Shown: positions 12,716 to 25,439, numbered from the stretch's first letter. The stretch is DNA of 64,000 nt from Megascapheus bottae (GCA_024803745.1 JANJXV010000002.1:40817757-40881756), one strand, 5' to 3'. Made by a program: numbers and translations. Notes: generated by a model not told the origin, from the letters alone.

Positions 12716-13389
12716 ATCTTATGAAAAATTTAAACCAAGATAAATGTTAAAATTTCTCGAGGGTACAAAGTGAGCTCTCTCTACTCATTAGCTTGGCTTA
12801 AGCCATTGTTGAAATGTTGTTATACTGGTTCTATATGCTTAAGCACGAAGTGCTTTTCAGAACCATTTAAATGTTAGAGAGGCAGTCTATCACTCATATT
12901 AGTCAGTCTTCAATTATGTAACAAACACATGGAATAATGAGTGTAAGAGAGGAAGAGTCTATTCTTATTCACAACTTGAGAAGTTTTTAGTGTAGTCTTA
13001 GTTTTTACCACCTCCCAATACTATCATAGGCTGGCAGCAAAAACTTTAAAACATCCTCTTTGGAGAACTTTCATCTAAATCATAAAATCTCAACCCCTAA
13101 ATACGTCAGATTGTATTTTCTAAAAAGATACACTTTCTAACAGTGAAAATAGAAAAATTACAATTTGAAAAATCATTTCTACTATGATTTTTTCGATTCA
13201 TATTCAAAATATATGTACATTACCAAATTGAGTTTCATGTGTCACCCTTACTTTTGATATTACTTTAGTTGGAGTTACCTATTTCCATATTATTGTATTT
13301 CTTTAGTTCCCATTAATCTAATTTTTTTCCTCTATGCAATATTAAATGTATTAAGTATAGTGTGCTATACAATAAATTACCCTCAACCC
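12716..13389. other. single-copy DNA, no feature seen
   Basis: No recognised repeat or gene. Confidence 0.4.
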
Positions 13390-13810
13390 TGATGGCCTGA
13401 AATAGTAAATGTTATTTCACCACAGAATCAGTGAGGCAGAACCAGATAGCTGCATCATAAGTAGCGTATTTTGTGTCAGGGTTTCTCGTGAAGTTTATTT
13501 GAGACTGTCTTACAGGACTGGTTGTCTAGTAACAGCCTGGAGTTTATGGCTGTGCTCCCAAAATCAGTCATCTAGTTGCCCTTAAACATGATCCCTTCAG
13601 AGACTGTCTCTGAAGGAGACAGGAGTGTTCAAAGGGCACCTCAGAGCAGACTAGCTGGCCAGCAGGGCAAATGGTCAAAGAAAGAGGAATCAAGAGGGAA
13701 ACTGAGGCCACAACTGAAGTTGTAGTCCTCATAACCCAATTTCACAATAATAATGTCTTATTTTGTTGTACCCTATTCATTGCAAATGAGTCAGTTAACA
13801 TATCTCTAAC
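13390..13810 (-). mobile_element. MaLR/MLT1-like solitary LTR, minus strand
   Basis: 'acaataaattaccctcaacc', 'gatggcctgaaatagtaaatg' and 'cagggtttctcgtgaagttt' parallel, in order, the antisense of an old mammalian LTR with the pattern 'taacaaattacc', then 'gtggcttaaaacaac', then 'gggtctctcatgagg'. No internal retroviral genes adjoin it. Assignment is from memory, and the subfamily is uncertain. Confidence 0.55.
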
Positions 13811-13919
13811 ATAACCACATTTCGGGCACATTGGTGTTATAGTGGTAAGCATAGCTGCCTTCCATAGAAAAAAAACATTGACTAAAGGAACTAGGGAGTA
13901 ATCTTGTAGGTTACTAAGA

Positions 13920-14056
13920 TTCCTATTTTCTAGTAGTTAATTGGAAATAAGAGTCCCAGAGTCTTTAGTGCCGGAGCTGAATTTGAACCACAATCCTCAG
14001 AGCTCAGTCTCCTGAGTAACTAGGATTACAGATGTGAGCCACCATGCCTGACCTGC
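13920..14056 (-). repeat. 7SL-head SINE fragment, minus strand
   Basis: 'gttaattggaaataagagtc', 'tgaatttgaaccacaatcct' and 'tgagtaactaggattacaga' are the antisense linker and 7SL head of the composite SINE. The Geo tail is missing, so this is a 3'-truncated or decayed copy. Confidence 0.75.
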
Positions 14057-14364
14057 AGTGCCCTTTTGAATTTAGCTTTCCTGAGCCACCCTTAGATATG
14101 AAAATACCACAGTCCAAGATTCACAACTTTGTCCAGTAAAAATAACCCAGCTCATAGAGTTACTTGGAACCAACAAGGTTTGGGTGCTTTCATGTAATGA
14201 GGCGCCATGTAGTTCAGGGGTTCAGTGTCAGTTTTAAATCATAAGTGGAATAGCACCAATGTGGCAGTGAGCTTATTCAACTCCTCCATTACTCATTTCT
14301 CTCCTCTCATTTCAAATTTGTATCACTTCCATGTCATTAAATCATATTCATCCCACATTCATTC
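14057..14364. other. single-copy DNA, no feature seen
   Basis: No recognised repeat or gene. Confidence 0.4.
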
Positions 14365-14835
14365 TTTTTAACTTACTTTTATTGTCAGGGTGATGCACAA
14401 AGGTGTTACAGTTACATATATAAGGTTTTGAGGACATTTCTTGTTGGACATTGCTAATTCTCCCATAAATTCAAATTAGAGATTTAGAGTTTTCTTGTGA
14501 GCCAATTAAAAAAAATACAGCAAATAGTCTTTCCCTCCACCACCTCCCAAGTTGTGGAGTTCATTTCTCACATTTTGTCTTGTATGTATCAGTTACCTCG
14601 GTTCACTCTTTGTCCTTTGTCTTACCATTGTGTAGTTCCTCTTCTTCCTTAATTCAAATAAACATACATACAATAGACCAGGTACGAAAATCAATTTCAG
14701 TGACAGCAGATAATAACGCATGGTGGGGAGTAGGACAAAAGAAACAAGAAATAACTTCATATCGCTATGTATATATGACCATATGAGATAACAATGCACG
14801 TAATGTACTCCAGGATATGGAAACAAGAGGTTTTT
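14365..14835 (-). mobile_element. diverged L1 3'UTR fragment, minus strand
   Basis: 'ttattgtcagggtgatgcac', 'ggtgttacagttacatatat' and later 'ttcaaataaacatacataca' match the L1 3'UTR seen at 24534 and 31228. The C-rich tract is decayed, and about 100 bp around 14470-14540 does not match the other copies. Confidence 0.7.
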
Positions 14836-15714
14836 CTTTGTTGTTGTTTTTAGTGTACAAATTTTACTCTTAGGTTTGATTTTATACTCACTAGTAACTA
14901 TTTCTTGTATTTACCTCTAGTCATGTTGTAGTCATTCCTAGAGATTTCTTGAGTAGGTTTTGTGAATTTTCATGTTAGGATGTGTTTCATAGCTTTAATA
15001 TAAAGGTATATATATTGCTCCTTTCCTTCACTAATTTCCTATAGTCTTTTTTGCTAGGTGTTATTTTATTTTATATTAGTTCACACTCCCATGGTTTATT
15101 ATGACCCAAAGGTTTTTATTTAAATGAACATAAGTTTACTGAAATATGGCTCATGTTATGGTAATGTAGCAATTTTCTCAAATATCTGATACAAACTTCC
15201 AAAAGGAGCTTAAATTTTCTTAATTTCTGTAAGCTTTCCCTAAGTTATGGCTTTATAGCCTAATCATCTTGGTTGTGTTGTTTTTCTTCTTTATGAGCTT
15301 GACTTAACATTATTAATTGTTTCTCTTACCTTGTATATCAGTTTATTTCAAACTACTTAGTATACTTCAAGAGATTCATTGCTTATAATTTGTTTCTCCC
15401 CTGTATTCTTCAGACCTTATCCTATTATTTACTTTTCCTTTCTGAAATGATGTCTTACCCTTCAGCTTCTTTCCTCAGTTTAATCAACTCTGATATCACA
15501 TCCTCTAATTTTATCTATTACTACTCTGAGTTTCTTAGTTGTATGTTTGTGGTGTTCTTTCATGTATATAATTGCTTCATAAAAGTTTATTCCTCTTGGA
15601 ATATTGTTGAACAGATTTCTTATGATTCATAGATGTTTTGAGTGCATATATTTCATCTGTACATAATTTATATTATACTTCCTATCTTCTTGTATGGATT
15701 TCCTATATACTAGA
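14836..15714. other. AT-rich single-copy DNA, no feature seen
   Basis: T-rich sequence with an 80-codon chance frame (15390-15632). No domain or known repeat was recognised. Confidence 0.4.
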
Positions 15715-15880
15715 TATTTTTATTGTAATGTAATAGATAGTAGGTGCATTACTTGTCACACATTGATACCCCTTCTCATGTTTTCTCCCCATTTCCTTCC
15801 CCTCACCCCCTCCCAGTCATCTTGTTTACCCCCTTCCCTTCCCTATTTCAAATAATCAAATAAACATATATAATAGATTT
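15715..15880 (-). mobile_element. very short L1 3' end, minus strand
   Basis: About 165 bp of the same L1 3'UTR: 'tagtaggtgcattacttgtc', the C-rich tract 'cccctcaccccctcccag', then 'aaataaacatatataatag'. It is flanked by similar 'atagatattttta' and 'atagatttttaaa' sequences, a possible imperfect TSD. Confidence 0.8.
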
Positions 15881-16469
15881 TTAAATTTCTCTATATTGTG
15901 CAACCTCTTCTGACCCCAGTGTAATAGTAATGTTATTTTAAAAGTAATAGTGGAGGAAATTTTGATTTGTCTTTTTCTCATTTTTGACAATAAGTTACTT
16001 TCAATACCTGTATATTTTTAATTACTTCCAATTAGTTGCTCACAAGTAGTATTTACTTTCCAAAACTTGCTCCATTTTCCTCATTGCACTGAATTTCTAA
16101 GAACATAACTCTCATCTTTCAGCCTCAACCCTCATCCCTGTCCACAAGGTTCATTTTTCTAAACCACTAAGTTAAGGGGTACTTCTTGGTATTTTCTCCT
16201 TCTAGTGAAAGTATTTTTTCTAGAGGTAACAACATGGTGTGTTTTATTTTAAAGGGCCACCTGTCATGATATTCTTGTATGTGACTTTCTGCTGGGTTGT
16301 GCTCTGGATCTCTCTGTAGGTTTTAGGTTATTCATGCCTCCAGAATCTATGCAGGCATGGGACTTAGCCGACTAGTATTTTTCATTAATTCCTACCATAT
16401 TTTCCAAGTATGTATATATATATATATGCACACACTTACTTTATTCATAATAAAATCATAACTCCAAAA
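15881..16469. other. single-copy DNA with a short (TA)n
   Basis: A small TATATA run lies at about 16412-16427. Nothing else was recognised. Confidence 0.4.
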
Positions 16470-16470
16470 G

Positions 16471-16655
16471 AGTTCTGGTGCTGAGAGTATGGCCTAGTGG
16501 TGCTTCCCTATCATACATAAAGACCTGGGTTTGATTCTTTGGTACCACACGCACAGGAAAAACTGGAAGTTGTGCTGTGGTACAAGTGGTAGTCTTGAGA
16601 AAGCTCAAGAACAGTGCCCAGGTTGTGAGTTCAAAGACTGGCAAAAAAAAAAAGT
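16471..16655 (+). mobile_element. IDL-Geo SINE
   Basis: The ID-like head, with 'tatggcctagtgg' and 'gacctgggtttgattctttg' (A- and B-box-like), is followed by the Geo monomer and poly-A at 16639-16651. The head lacks part of the 'tagagtgcttgcctagcatg' segment. Flanks share 'agttctg', suggesting a short TSD. Confidence 0.82.
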
Positions 16656-17689
16656 TCTGTTTTCGCGTTTCACAAACTATGAAATATGACTGATAACAAA
16701 GATAATTATCAATTGAGATTTAGAAAAATTACTTTAAAATATATCAAGAATGTAATTTTTGTTGTTTTAACAAACTGTTTCTAGCTTTTATTATATTGCA
16801 CTCATTTCTTTTTTGAAGTCTGGGCTGCATGTTCCTTATTTCCCTTTACCTTATATATGGATAAAACTAGCTACAAAAACAACTTTGGAAAAAATTTACT
16901 CCTGTTAGTGATTGAGATTTCATTCAAGGATGCCTTGCAGATTGCTATTTTCTATGTTCGATGTATAGCTTCTACTGAGAATAAGAAAGACATTTAAGTA
17001 GTTAAATGCTCCATGGAATTCTACATGAAAATATGACTGGTCTTAGCACCTTCTATTTAGCTCACTTTTGCATAAGACATATGTTGAATCCTTGCTTTAC
17101 ATTTAGGTTAATGACCACGTTGAATAGGTTTAGTTTGTTTTCCAAGCATCACTTTTATTATTGACATTTTCGACTGAGGTAGTTGAGGCAGAGATTATTA
17201 TAACTAGATAATGGACATGGCTTGACTTTCACAATAATAGTGCCTTGGGAGGCCTCATATAGTACACTAGCTCTGTGATGCTGACATGTTCTGTGATGAT
17301 GTGCCTCCCATTAAGGTGCTAATTCACTTGCCTTTGGTTATAAAGAAAAAAGAGACTAAAGAAAAGTGACATTCTCTTAAACTAGGTTTTCAAAAGAAGC
17401 AAAATAAAAGGAAGAACTCAAGTACGGTATATAAGAAAAAGACACAGAGAGTGATAATGAAATAAAACATTATATACCAACTCAGAAATTAGTCAAGAGA
17501 ATAAAGATGAGCCTTCTCTAGCTAAAATTACAGGAATACACCACAGACACCAAGCCGCAATATAAGTATTTATCCCAATCTAAATCAGTAGTATTAAGTC
17601 TTACCTCACACACCCATCTTCACAATAATATAGAGGTTACAAAGAAGCTAGGAAGGGTTAAAGAAGCCACAGGCTTCAAAAGAGGCTTT
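16656..17689. other. single-copy DNA, no feature seen
   Basis: No recognised repeat or gene. Confidence 0.4.
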
Positions 17690-18672
17690 GCTAATTCAAG
17701 AACAGAAAGCTGGTAGAGATCCCGTGGGTTTTACTGCAGGTAGTGAGATATTCTTAGTGAGGAATCTTGTCACAGAGCCGTTGAGGACCAGTGGTATAAA
17801 ACTGCAGCGTTGCTCTGACTCTAGTGATGGTTGAAGGTGCAGAGCAGAATTCAGGCACAAAGTTGAGCCCAGGTCCAGAGATGAATGTCCCTGGAACTGG
17901 ACAGAGGACGTCAGTGAAGGATCCTTGGCATAGAGAATGGATGTTCTGATGCCAGGGTGGTGTGTGCTCAGTACTTGGGAGTCCCTCTTTTATATAATCC
18001 AGGTAAGGAAGTTCCAACCGATCCTAATCGTAGTGTCTTTGGTAAGTTCATGTCTGGTGTTTCTGATATGATTTAATATATTTGCTGATCTAACTATGTA
18101 TTGGTACAAATCAGTTTATACCTTGCAGCGTGTTGACAGACAGTAGCTGTTTACTTGAATAAACAAAATGTAAAGTTATTCTCATGTTGGCACTCCTACT
18201 GAAAGTAGCAATGGCTTAGATCAGTACTATAGTTTGATAGAGTGGAATGGATCAAGATTAGGCACAGCCTTAAAGGTTCTGTTCTACATATTGTCAGCTA
18301 ATCCAAAAGAGGCTCAGCATGTTCTCTTCACAAAATCCCCTGTACCAAATGTCCAGTGCTGGGGCAAGAGCAGGCTACGGCTAACGATGAGAGGATGAGT
18401 GGACAGGGTAAGTGCCAGACACCAGCAAAGGTATGGGCAGTGCAGTGACATCACAGCATGAGCATTCTGGCAATGGTGGGAAGGAGGGAGTGCTAATTAT
18501 TTCACCCAGGAAGTGTCCTCTGTGGCGGGGAATATGTCTTCTATCATGCTTACAATTTATTTCTGTAAAAAGAAGCTTTATGCTGTACGCATTGTATTCA
18601 GGGAAGCAAATATGCCAACCTTTTGGAGTCATCATAGAAGAACAACACAATGGTGAAATCTGCCTGAGTTGA
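17690..18672. other. unassigned, slightly GC-richer block
   Basis: This block reads less AT-rich than its surroundings and carries 86-89-codon open frames on both strands (17754-18017 minus; 18381-18650 minus and 18412-18672 plus overlapping). None resembles a known protein, and overlapping frames on opposite strands argue against coding. 'ttttatataatccaggtaag' near 17990 looks TATA-like, so an unrecognised LTR is possible. Confidence 0.3.
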
Positions 18673-19450
18673 CTTTTATTCTCTCACTCACAACTGTTTC
18701 TGGTGAGAATGATGTCAAGGATGCTGCCATTGGTCCTTTGAAGTTTCCTGTTCTTTGGAATATCTATTTTTGTTTTCCTTATTGAGTAGTTCAGTTGACT
18801 AAAATCTCCATGATGGCACAGACCAAGGCTTTCCATTCTTAAGCAAGCCCTCACAATATGCCCCCCAAGAACAGTTTATATTGTAATGTCCATTGCAACT
18901 ATTTCTTAAAACATATTCAAAAGGATAATTGTCTCTGACAACTAAAGTCTCTACTCATCTCTTGTGTTTTCTGAAATAAAGTCTCAAATGGCTTGAAAGA
19001 GTTCAAATTATGTGAAGTATCACAAAATATTGGCTTATAATCCACTCTTCTACTTTTATTATTTATGCAGTATAGGTTCCCAGGCTTTATGGCAGATGAA
19101 AACTGAAGATAGGGTGTTCTAGTGAGCAAGAACTATATTCTACTCAGCAATGTTGGAAATATTGTCATGTGAAAAGTTTACAATAAGGATAAAACCATAA
19201 AACAGAAACACTAAAAGAAGTCTTTCAGACTTTCTACACTGCTTTTCTTGAGATACATGTAGTTTATTCGTTTTCTGGATTCTTTTGATGATAAAAGAGG
19301 TAAACTGGAAGAAAGAATTGGGTTTGTAGAGGATATAAACAAGGGTGTTGTCATTTTGAAGATTTCTTCTCTTGTGAGATAGGAGAAACACAGAAGGACA
19401 AATCATGCATGGTTATGGTTGCACTCAGAAATTCAATTTCTCTCTGTCTC
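18673..19450. other. single-copy DNA, no feature seen
   Basis: Chance frames of 70-88 codons on the minus strand with no domains. No recognised repeat. Confidence 0.4.
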
Positions 19451-19735
19451 AATTTTTTTTGTGTATGGGTCATGGGGCTTGAACTCAGCCTACGTACTGT
19501 CCCTGAGCTCTTCAGCTCAAGGCTACTGCCCTACCCCCAGGCCTGGGCGTTGTCCCTGAGCTCTTCAGCTACCATCTGCCCTACCCTTAAGCCAAGCCCC
19601 ACTTCCCATTTTATAGAGGTTAATTGAAGATAAGTTTCAGGTCCTTTTGTGCCCGGGGCTGGCTTTGAACCTTGATCCTCAGATCTCGACCACCTGAGTA
19701 GCAAGGATTACAGGTGTGAGCCACTGTACTCAGAT
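19451..19735 (-). mobile_element. 7SL-head/Geo-tail SINE with internal 53-bp duplication, minus strand
   Basis: Standard antisense composite SINE, running from T-run and Geo tail through linker to the 7SL head ('cctgagtagcaaggattaca'). The Geo tail is partly present twice: 'gtccctgagctcttcagct' occurs at 19499-19517 and again at 19552-19570, a tandem period of 53 bp. Confidence 0.87.
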
Positions 19736-20126
19736 CTGTCTCTATTTTTTATCTTTCTTATCAAACCCAATCATTGTACAAGCTGGGGAAATGCACTATC
19801 ACTGAGCTACATCCCTCAACCCTCAATGTCCAGGGAAGAATAATCCTTATTTAATTGAACAATGAGGGAATCATGCTAAAATTTAGAAACAAGATGTTTT
19901 AACGTCTCCAAGAAAAGAAACAACCAGTTTAAAACTAACACCTGCATTCACAATGAGGTGGATTTTTTTCCCCAGTATTCAGTAGAATTTCTGTTAAAAT
20001 GCTAAACACTATCATATTGATAAGACCACAGACACACATAGTGATAACTATAGGATACTGCAACCCAGGATGCTACTTTCTATTTAGGGCCTATTTTCTT
20101 CCAATGTGATTCCAGTTTAGTACTGG
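19736..20126. other. single-copy DNA, no feature seen
   Basis: No recognised repeat or gene. Confidence 0.4.
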
Positions 20127-20400
20127 TGATGGTTAATTTTATGTGTTAGCGTAATTAGCCCACAGCAACCAGGTGCTGTATCTACCAATGTTCCTGTGAA
20201 GCATATTTAAAGATAATATTAATGTTTAAGTCAACACACTTACAGTAAACAGATCTCCTTCCATGATGTGTCTGGGCATCATTCAGTCTATAGAAGTACT
20301 TCCAAGATCATTATTGGTGATAAAAGAATTCTTTAGAGTTAACCCACACGGCATTTTTTATCTTATTGTTTCTTCTTCTCTGGAGAATGGTTGAGTGTTA
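20127..20400 (+). mobile_element. MaLR-like LTR, 5' part
   Basis: It begins 'gatggttaattttatgtgtt', the start of a common mammalian LTR-type repeat whose other end reads '..agaaccctgactaatac' in sense orientation. The following 'gatctccttccatgatgtg' and 'gggcatcattcagtc' fit its middle. The 3' part is lost or unrecognisable. A copy of the same type in antisense lies at 27232-27722. Confidence 0.55.
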
Positions 20401-20859
20401 TACTGTTGTACAGGGGATCAACACCAAATTAATATAAATTTTGGAGTGTTTAATGTAAGTAAACAAGTAAGAGTTCATTCCATTGCACACATGTAGAAGA
20501 AGAGCCTTGATGTCAGAAATGCCCCATTTCTTCTTCCTTCACTGTCTTTTATTATTTGGCCATTCTCTAAAATATATTCTTAATTATATTTTCAACTGAA
20601 ACCTCACCTTCTTTCTGTAGCCTGATCTAGCCCCTCCAACATTACTCATCCCACAAAGGGTTGATTCTTTTCCCTTTTTCTGTTACTCAGAACCTGAAAC
20701 TTTCATTCTTTGGGCCCAGGTTTCAGAGCCCACTGCTTACTGCATTTGAATTCTTCCATTACTCCATTGGCATTGCCTCTTATTCAGGACTTTTTTCTTC
20801 CTTGAACATTTTGGAAACCCTGTGTGAACTACTCTTCAGCAGAATGAGTTTTGTGGTTA
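20401..20859. other. single-copy DNA, no feature seen
   Basis: C/T-rich in part. An 87-codon chance frame starts at 20661 and runs into the adjacent SINE. Confidence 0.35.
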
Positions 20860-21112
20860 TTTTGGGGGAGAGGCAGGAGGAAAGGGTCCTGGGGTTAGAA
20901 CTCTGGACCCAGTATTGCCCCTGAGCTTTTCTTACTCAGGACTAATGTTTTACCACTTGAGCCACAGGTCCACTTCTGATTTGGCTGGGATGAGGGGTGT
21001 TAATGGGAGACAGGAGTTTCATAGACTTTCTACTGAGGCTGGGTCCGAAGTGTGATCCTCATATCTGACTCCTGAGAAGCTAGGGTTACAGGCACGAGCC
21101 ACATGGTTGGCT
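20860..21112 (-). repeat. diverged 7SL-head/Geo-tail SINE, minus strand
   Basis: 'attgcccctgagcttttctt', 'accacttgagccacaggtcc', 'gagtttcatagactttct' and 'gagaagctagggttacaggc' follow the antisense order tail, linker, head. It is more diverged than most copies. Confidence 0.75.
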
Positions 21113-21814
21113 TGTGGAAATTTCTTTTAATACCTTAAACCTTAAAAATATCCAGATAGAGCATATTCCACAATTTCTCTTTCAAGGCCAGTACTTTTAT
21201 GATCCCAGATTTGGATTTTACATGAAATTTGATCCTGAGTTGAGTAGTGTGAATATACATCTGACACTGAGGCATAACTATGACAGCTTGATTCTCCTTG
21301 GGTAACTCTTTTCATCTCTGTGTGCAGAGAATTTAGGCCATTTCTCTCATAACATTTTTATTCTCAATGTGGGCAGATTAGAAGCAGACTTACAATTCCA
21401 CATGCTTCTTTCTGATACGGGACATTTGAGAAATAGGCAGGGAGTAATCTTACCATGTAGATACCTGGAGTGAGAGGATTCTACAAGCAAAATGTAATAT
21501 CTGCATGAACACCTCATGTTGGGAATGTGCTTTGGGTATTGGAAGAGCTACAAGGAGCCCACCTGGGCTATTGTACAGTAGAAGTAAATAAGAGCTTGGC
21601 AAAATGATGTCAAAGAAGTCCCAGGACTTCTTTGTTCATATAAGATTGTAAATAATTTTCCACGAACGGAGCTGAGAGAGAAGGTAGTGGTGTGGAGAAG
21701 GCCTAGTAATGAAGATGCTGAGATGTTTCAGGTATTAAATTTAATTACCCTAGAATTTTCCACAGGGCTAATTATAATCCTGAAAGGTAAAAGACAATTT
21801 ACGATTTCTTCAGA
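21113..21814. other. single-copy DNA, no feature seen
   Basis: No recognised repeat or gene. Confidence 0.4.
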
Positions 21815-21905
21815 ACTTCATAGCTATGTGACTTTGAGCTAATAACCCTATTCGAATTTTGTTGCATCATCATTATAAAATCTACTTTACAGTAGCCGCT
21901 TGTTA
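21815..21905 (+). repeat. MIR fragment
   Basis: 'cttcatagctatgtgacttt' plus 'gagctaataaccctattc' and 'gcatcatcattataaaatct' match the sense MIR core in order. Short and diverged. Confidence 0.55.
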
Positions 21906-21943
21906 TGTCGTTACTTATATTAAAATTGAAACTGAAACTAAAG

Positions 21944-22176
21944 CCAAGTGCCAGTGGCTTATTCCTGTAATCTTAAGTACTCAGGGAGGTATTGTCTGAG
22001 GTTTATGGTTCAAAACCAGCCAGGGCAAGAAAGTCCATAAGACTCTTATCTCCAATTAACCACCAGCAGACCAGAAACAGTGTTGTGGATCAAAGTTGTA
22101 GAGCATCAGCCTTGAGCTAAAGAGCTCATAGATAGTGCCCAGACCCCGAGTTCAAGCCCCATGACTGAAAAAATAA
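21944..22176 (+). mobile_element. 7SL-head/Geo-tail composite SINE
   Basis: The head ('gccaagtgccagtggcttat', 'taagtactcagggagg'), linker ('cttatctccaattaaccacc') and tail ending 'gagttcaagccccatgactg' are all present. A short A-rich end follows. No clear TSD was found. Confidence 0.85.
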
Positions 22177-23814
22177 ATTGAAACTAATTAAAATTAAATA
22201 AAATTAAGATTTCAGTTTGGAAGTAGTGCTACACACACTTCACATACCCAGTAGCTACACATAACAATCATTTTTCCTTTGTCTCACAAAAGTCTATTGG
22301 ATTATAATTGAGTAAAATAATTCTAAAGGCTCCCTAGAAATGTAATTACTGTGTAACGCTAGTAGAAAAACATAGTGAATTTATATTGTTACTGTTTGTC
22401 TGTTAAATTTATCTCGGAAAATATGCAAATTAATTTTTACGGGATAGTCAGCAAAGGCTGAATTGAACTGAGGCCAGTGCAGAAACACTGCTTAGGGACC
22501 TGAACAAAGGCCAAAAGCTATAGTGAGAGTAAAAGGGAAAGCAGTGAGATATCGAAAAAGAAAACTCGTCAGGACTTATAACTGATCCTTCATGATAGGT
22601 CATAAAACTAAGGGCAGCAACATAGTCACCACTACTTTGGAAAGAAACAAAATGAGTTAGAAAGGGCAGAGGGGACAGAGACAGAACAACTGCTTGATTG
22701 TAATGGACATCATGACAATTAACTGAAATTGCTCTTATTTGTTATAGGAAAACCATATTTCTTCCTCTATAGGGGCATTTGACAATCTATAGAAGGAAGA
22801 TGTTGAAGCCAGCTGGCAGATCCTATGTCATTTAACAAATTAGTTGTGTAGTCCAGCTATGCCATTTATATCACTAGTGACCATTGCTTGCAAATAGCCA
22901 TTATTTTCTCCTGGGGACAACTTAATGGCTGGAGAAGTCACTTCTCTCACTGTTGCTATTTTGTCATACTACTGGCTTTCATAAAAAGAAACAGCTCTGT
23001 GATATAACCAAATCCTACATTAAAATACTTTTTAAAGAATGATTATAGTCAATATTTTATGACAAAACTACAAACAAAGGAGCTAGATTCTCTTCAAAAA
23101 CCACTCTCCAGACAATGAACAAGAAGACTAAGGATGACAGATGTGTTAGCCCAAACATTTTCCAAACTTTTCATTTTACAAACATATTGCCTAAGTGGGG
23201 ATGGGGAACTCTACAAAGCCTAAAATTCACTTTGGTGCACAATAAGACAGACACCTGTGTTTCTCTTGTGTTCTAATTTGCTGTCTGTGGGCCATCTATA
23301 AATACTGATGACTTGGTATTGCCCAAGAATGATGTCATAAATATCCAAATGGCCATCATTATTAAAAAAATGTTACACACTTCTGAAAGAAATGCAGTAC
23401 TTTGTAAAATATATACTTAGAAAAAAAGCCAAAATTAAATTCTCTCAATATTCACCTACACAAAATCATTCAGCACCAAGTAGGTTTACAGAAATTATAC
23501 AGAAGACAATGATCATCATCATCAACAACTACACCATCGTCATGACTACTGCTTTTGCCCTCTTTTTGTTGGGCAGCCTTTGGTTATTACTGTGCAGCAT
23601 ATGACACATATGATGATCACAGGGTAAGGAGATGAAGAAAATATTATTCAATTCTTCACTGAGGGAAATGCTTATAGGACTAAGATGTAGGAAGATATAT
23701 TCCAGGCATGGAGATGTGGCCATAAACATCTGGGCAAAGTGAGCATTAGAAAGCATTATTGATAATTGATAAGAAGACATAAATTTGGAAACAACTATTA
23801 GTACTAGAACATTT
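22177..23814. other. single-copy DNA, no feature seen
   Basis: About 1.6 kb with no recognised repeat. The 70- and 83-codon frames overlapping at 23392-23780 on opposite strands have no domains. Confidence 0.4.
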
Positions 23815-23905
23815 CCTTCTTTAAATTTCTGTGTCTTCCCCTAGTCCTTCAAAACACATAAAAAAATCTGCTGTATAAATGTTTGCTGAACTACATTGAA
23901 AACTG
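23815..23905 (+). repeat. L2 3'-end-like fragment
   Basis: 'atttctgtgtcttcccctag' followed by 'ctgtataaatgtttgctgaa' matches the order of the L2 3' end ('..ctctgtgtccccagcacc..aataaatgtttgttgaatg'). Short and old. Confidence 0.5.
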
Positions 23906-24517
23906 ATGGATAGAGTATGACAATATCTGTACTTTTTCCTCTAAAATACATGAGGTTGGATGTGGGAATATTTCAATCTTACAAACAAGGAAAAAATCTT
24001 GGTATCCTTAAGTTACTTTATGCAAAGTAGTCATAAATTATGCATTTCAACTTGGCATCTGTTTATTCAATAATTCATTTAGTTTAAATTCTGTCTAAGT
24101 ATCTTTCCCCAATAATTTATAAAAATCTCCTGACAGTCAATGAAATGAAATACACCAAGCTCATTTTCTTTCTATTCCTAATCTACCCTTCTTTCTTTCT
24201 CTGCAGTTCTAAGAGATGATAATTGGAGGGGTTTATGACATACCAAAGATGTTATTAATTTATTCTTTGTTATATAACTGGGATATAATGATAGAAGATT
24301 TTATGTGAGTGAAATATGATTCACATGTTTAAGAGCTCTGAAAATTTCTAACTGAGCTCTATTTTTTTAAAGTATATAATTTGCCCCTTTCATTACTTTT
24401 CCACCTGTTTCTTAATCCTTTCTATGGATAATGATGCCGAGATCAAGGAAAACAGTTCTTACAAAGAACAAGTTGGATTCCTCTACAATCTACTCCAAAT
24501 GCTTTGATACTGTATAC
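23906..24517. other. single-copy DNA, no feature seen
   Basis: No recognised repeat or gene. Confidence 0.4.
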
Positions 24518-24533
24518 TCTGCAATAAATTCTT

Positions 24534-25439
24534 TTTTTAATTGTTGGAGTAATGTATAGAGAGGTTACAGTTACATTTGCCAGATAGTAGATGCATTACT
24601 TCTCACACATTGATACCCCTTCTCATGTTTTTGTCCCATTTACCTCTACCACCCACTCCCAATCATCTTGTTTCCACCCTTTCCTTTCCTATTTCAACTA
24701 AACAAATAAATGTATACACAGTATATCATGTAACAAAATCAGATACAGTAACAATATGAGATTAACCAAAGGACAACAAAGGACAAGAGAAAGAATATAG
24801 TACATTTAGAACAATTTCTCAAGATAAAACTCTAGTTTCCATATCCTAGAGTTCATTCCATTTAGTCTCATCCTATATGAACTTACGTACCTAGATTTTG
24901 AGCTATTGTGATCCCCTCCTAGGAGAGTCCTAGATGTGTACTAATTATTACAAATGAAGGAGACCATTGAGCCTATGTTCCTTTGGGTCTGGCTTAGTTC
25001 ACTTAATATGTTTTTTTCCAAGTCTTTCCATTTCCTTTCAAATGGGGTGATGTCACTCTTTCTGATGGCAGCATAGAATTCCATTGTGTATAAGTACCAC
25101 ATCTTCTTGATCCATTCATCTTTTGATGGACATCTGGGTTAGTTCCATATCTTTGCTATGGTAAATAGTGTTGCAATGAATATTGTTGTGCTCATGGCTT
25201 TAGTATGTCCTTTCTGGACAATTGGGTAAATGCTAAGGAGTGGAATTGTTGGGTCATATAGGAGCTCTATGCTTAGTCTTTTGAGGAATCACCATGTTGC
25301 TTTCCATATTGGTTGAATGAGTTTATACTCCCACCAACAGTGTGGAAGCAATCCTTCCTTGCCACATCCCTGCCAACATCTGTAGTTATTAGATTTCTCG
25401 ATAATGGCCATTCTAACTGGAGTGAGGTAGAATCTCAAA
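24534..25439 (-). mobile_element. 5'-truncated L1 with perfect 16-bp TSD, minus strand
   Basis: The antisense 3'UTR (24534-24970) is followed by the antisense ORF2 C-terminal domain up to 25439. On the minus strand a C-terminal piece is still readable (within 25289-25439), with the CWxGCG and LLPHCWWE-type residues of the L1 zinc-knuckle region. The TSD tctgcaataaattctt is exact at 24518-24533 and 25440-25455. At 906 bp it is severely 5'-truncated. Confidence 0.95.

Noticed and set aside
18381..18672. Overlapping 89- and 86-codon frames on opposite strands
   Set aside because: No homology recognised; overlap on both strands suggests composition rather than coding.
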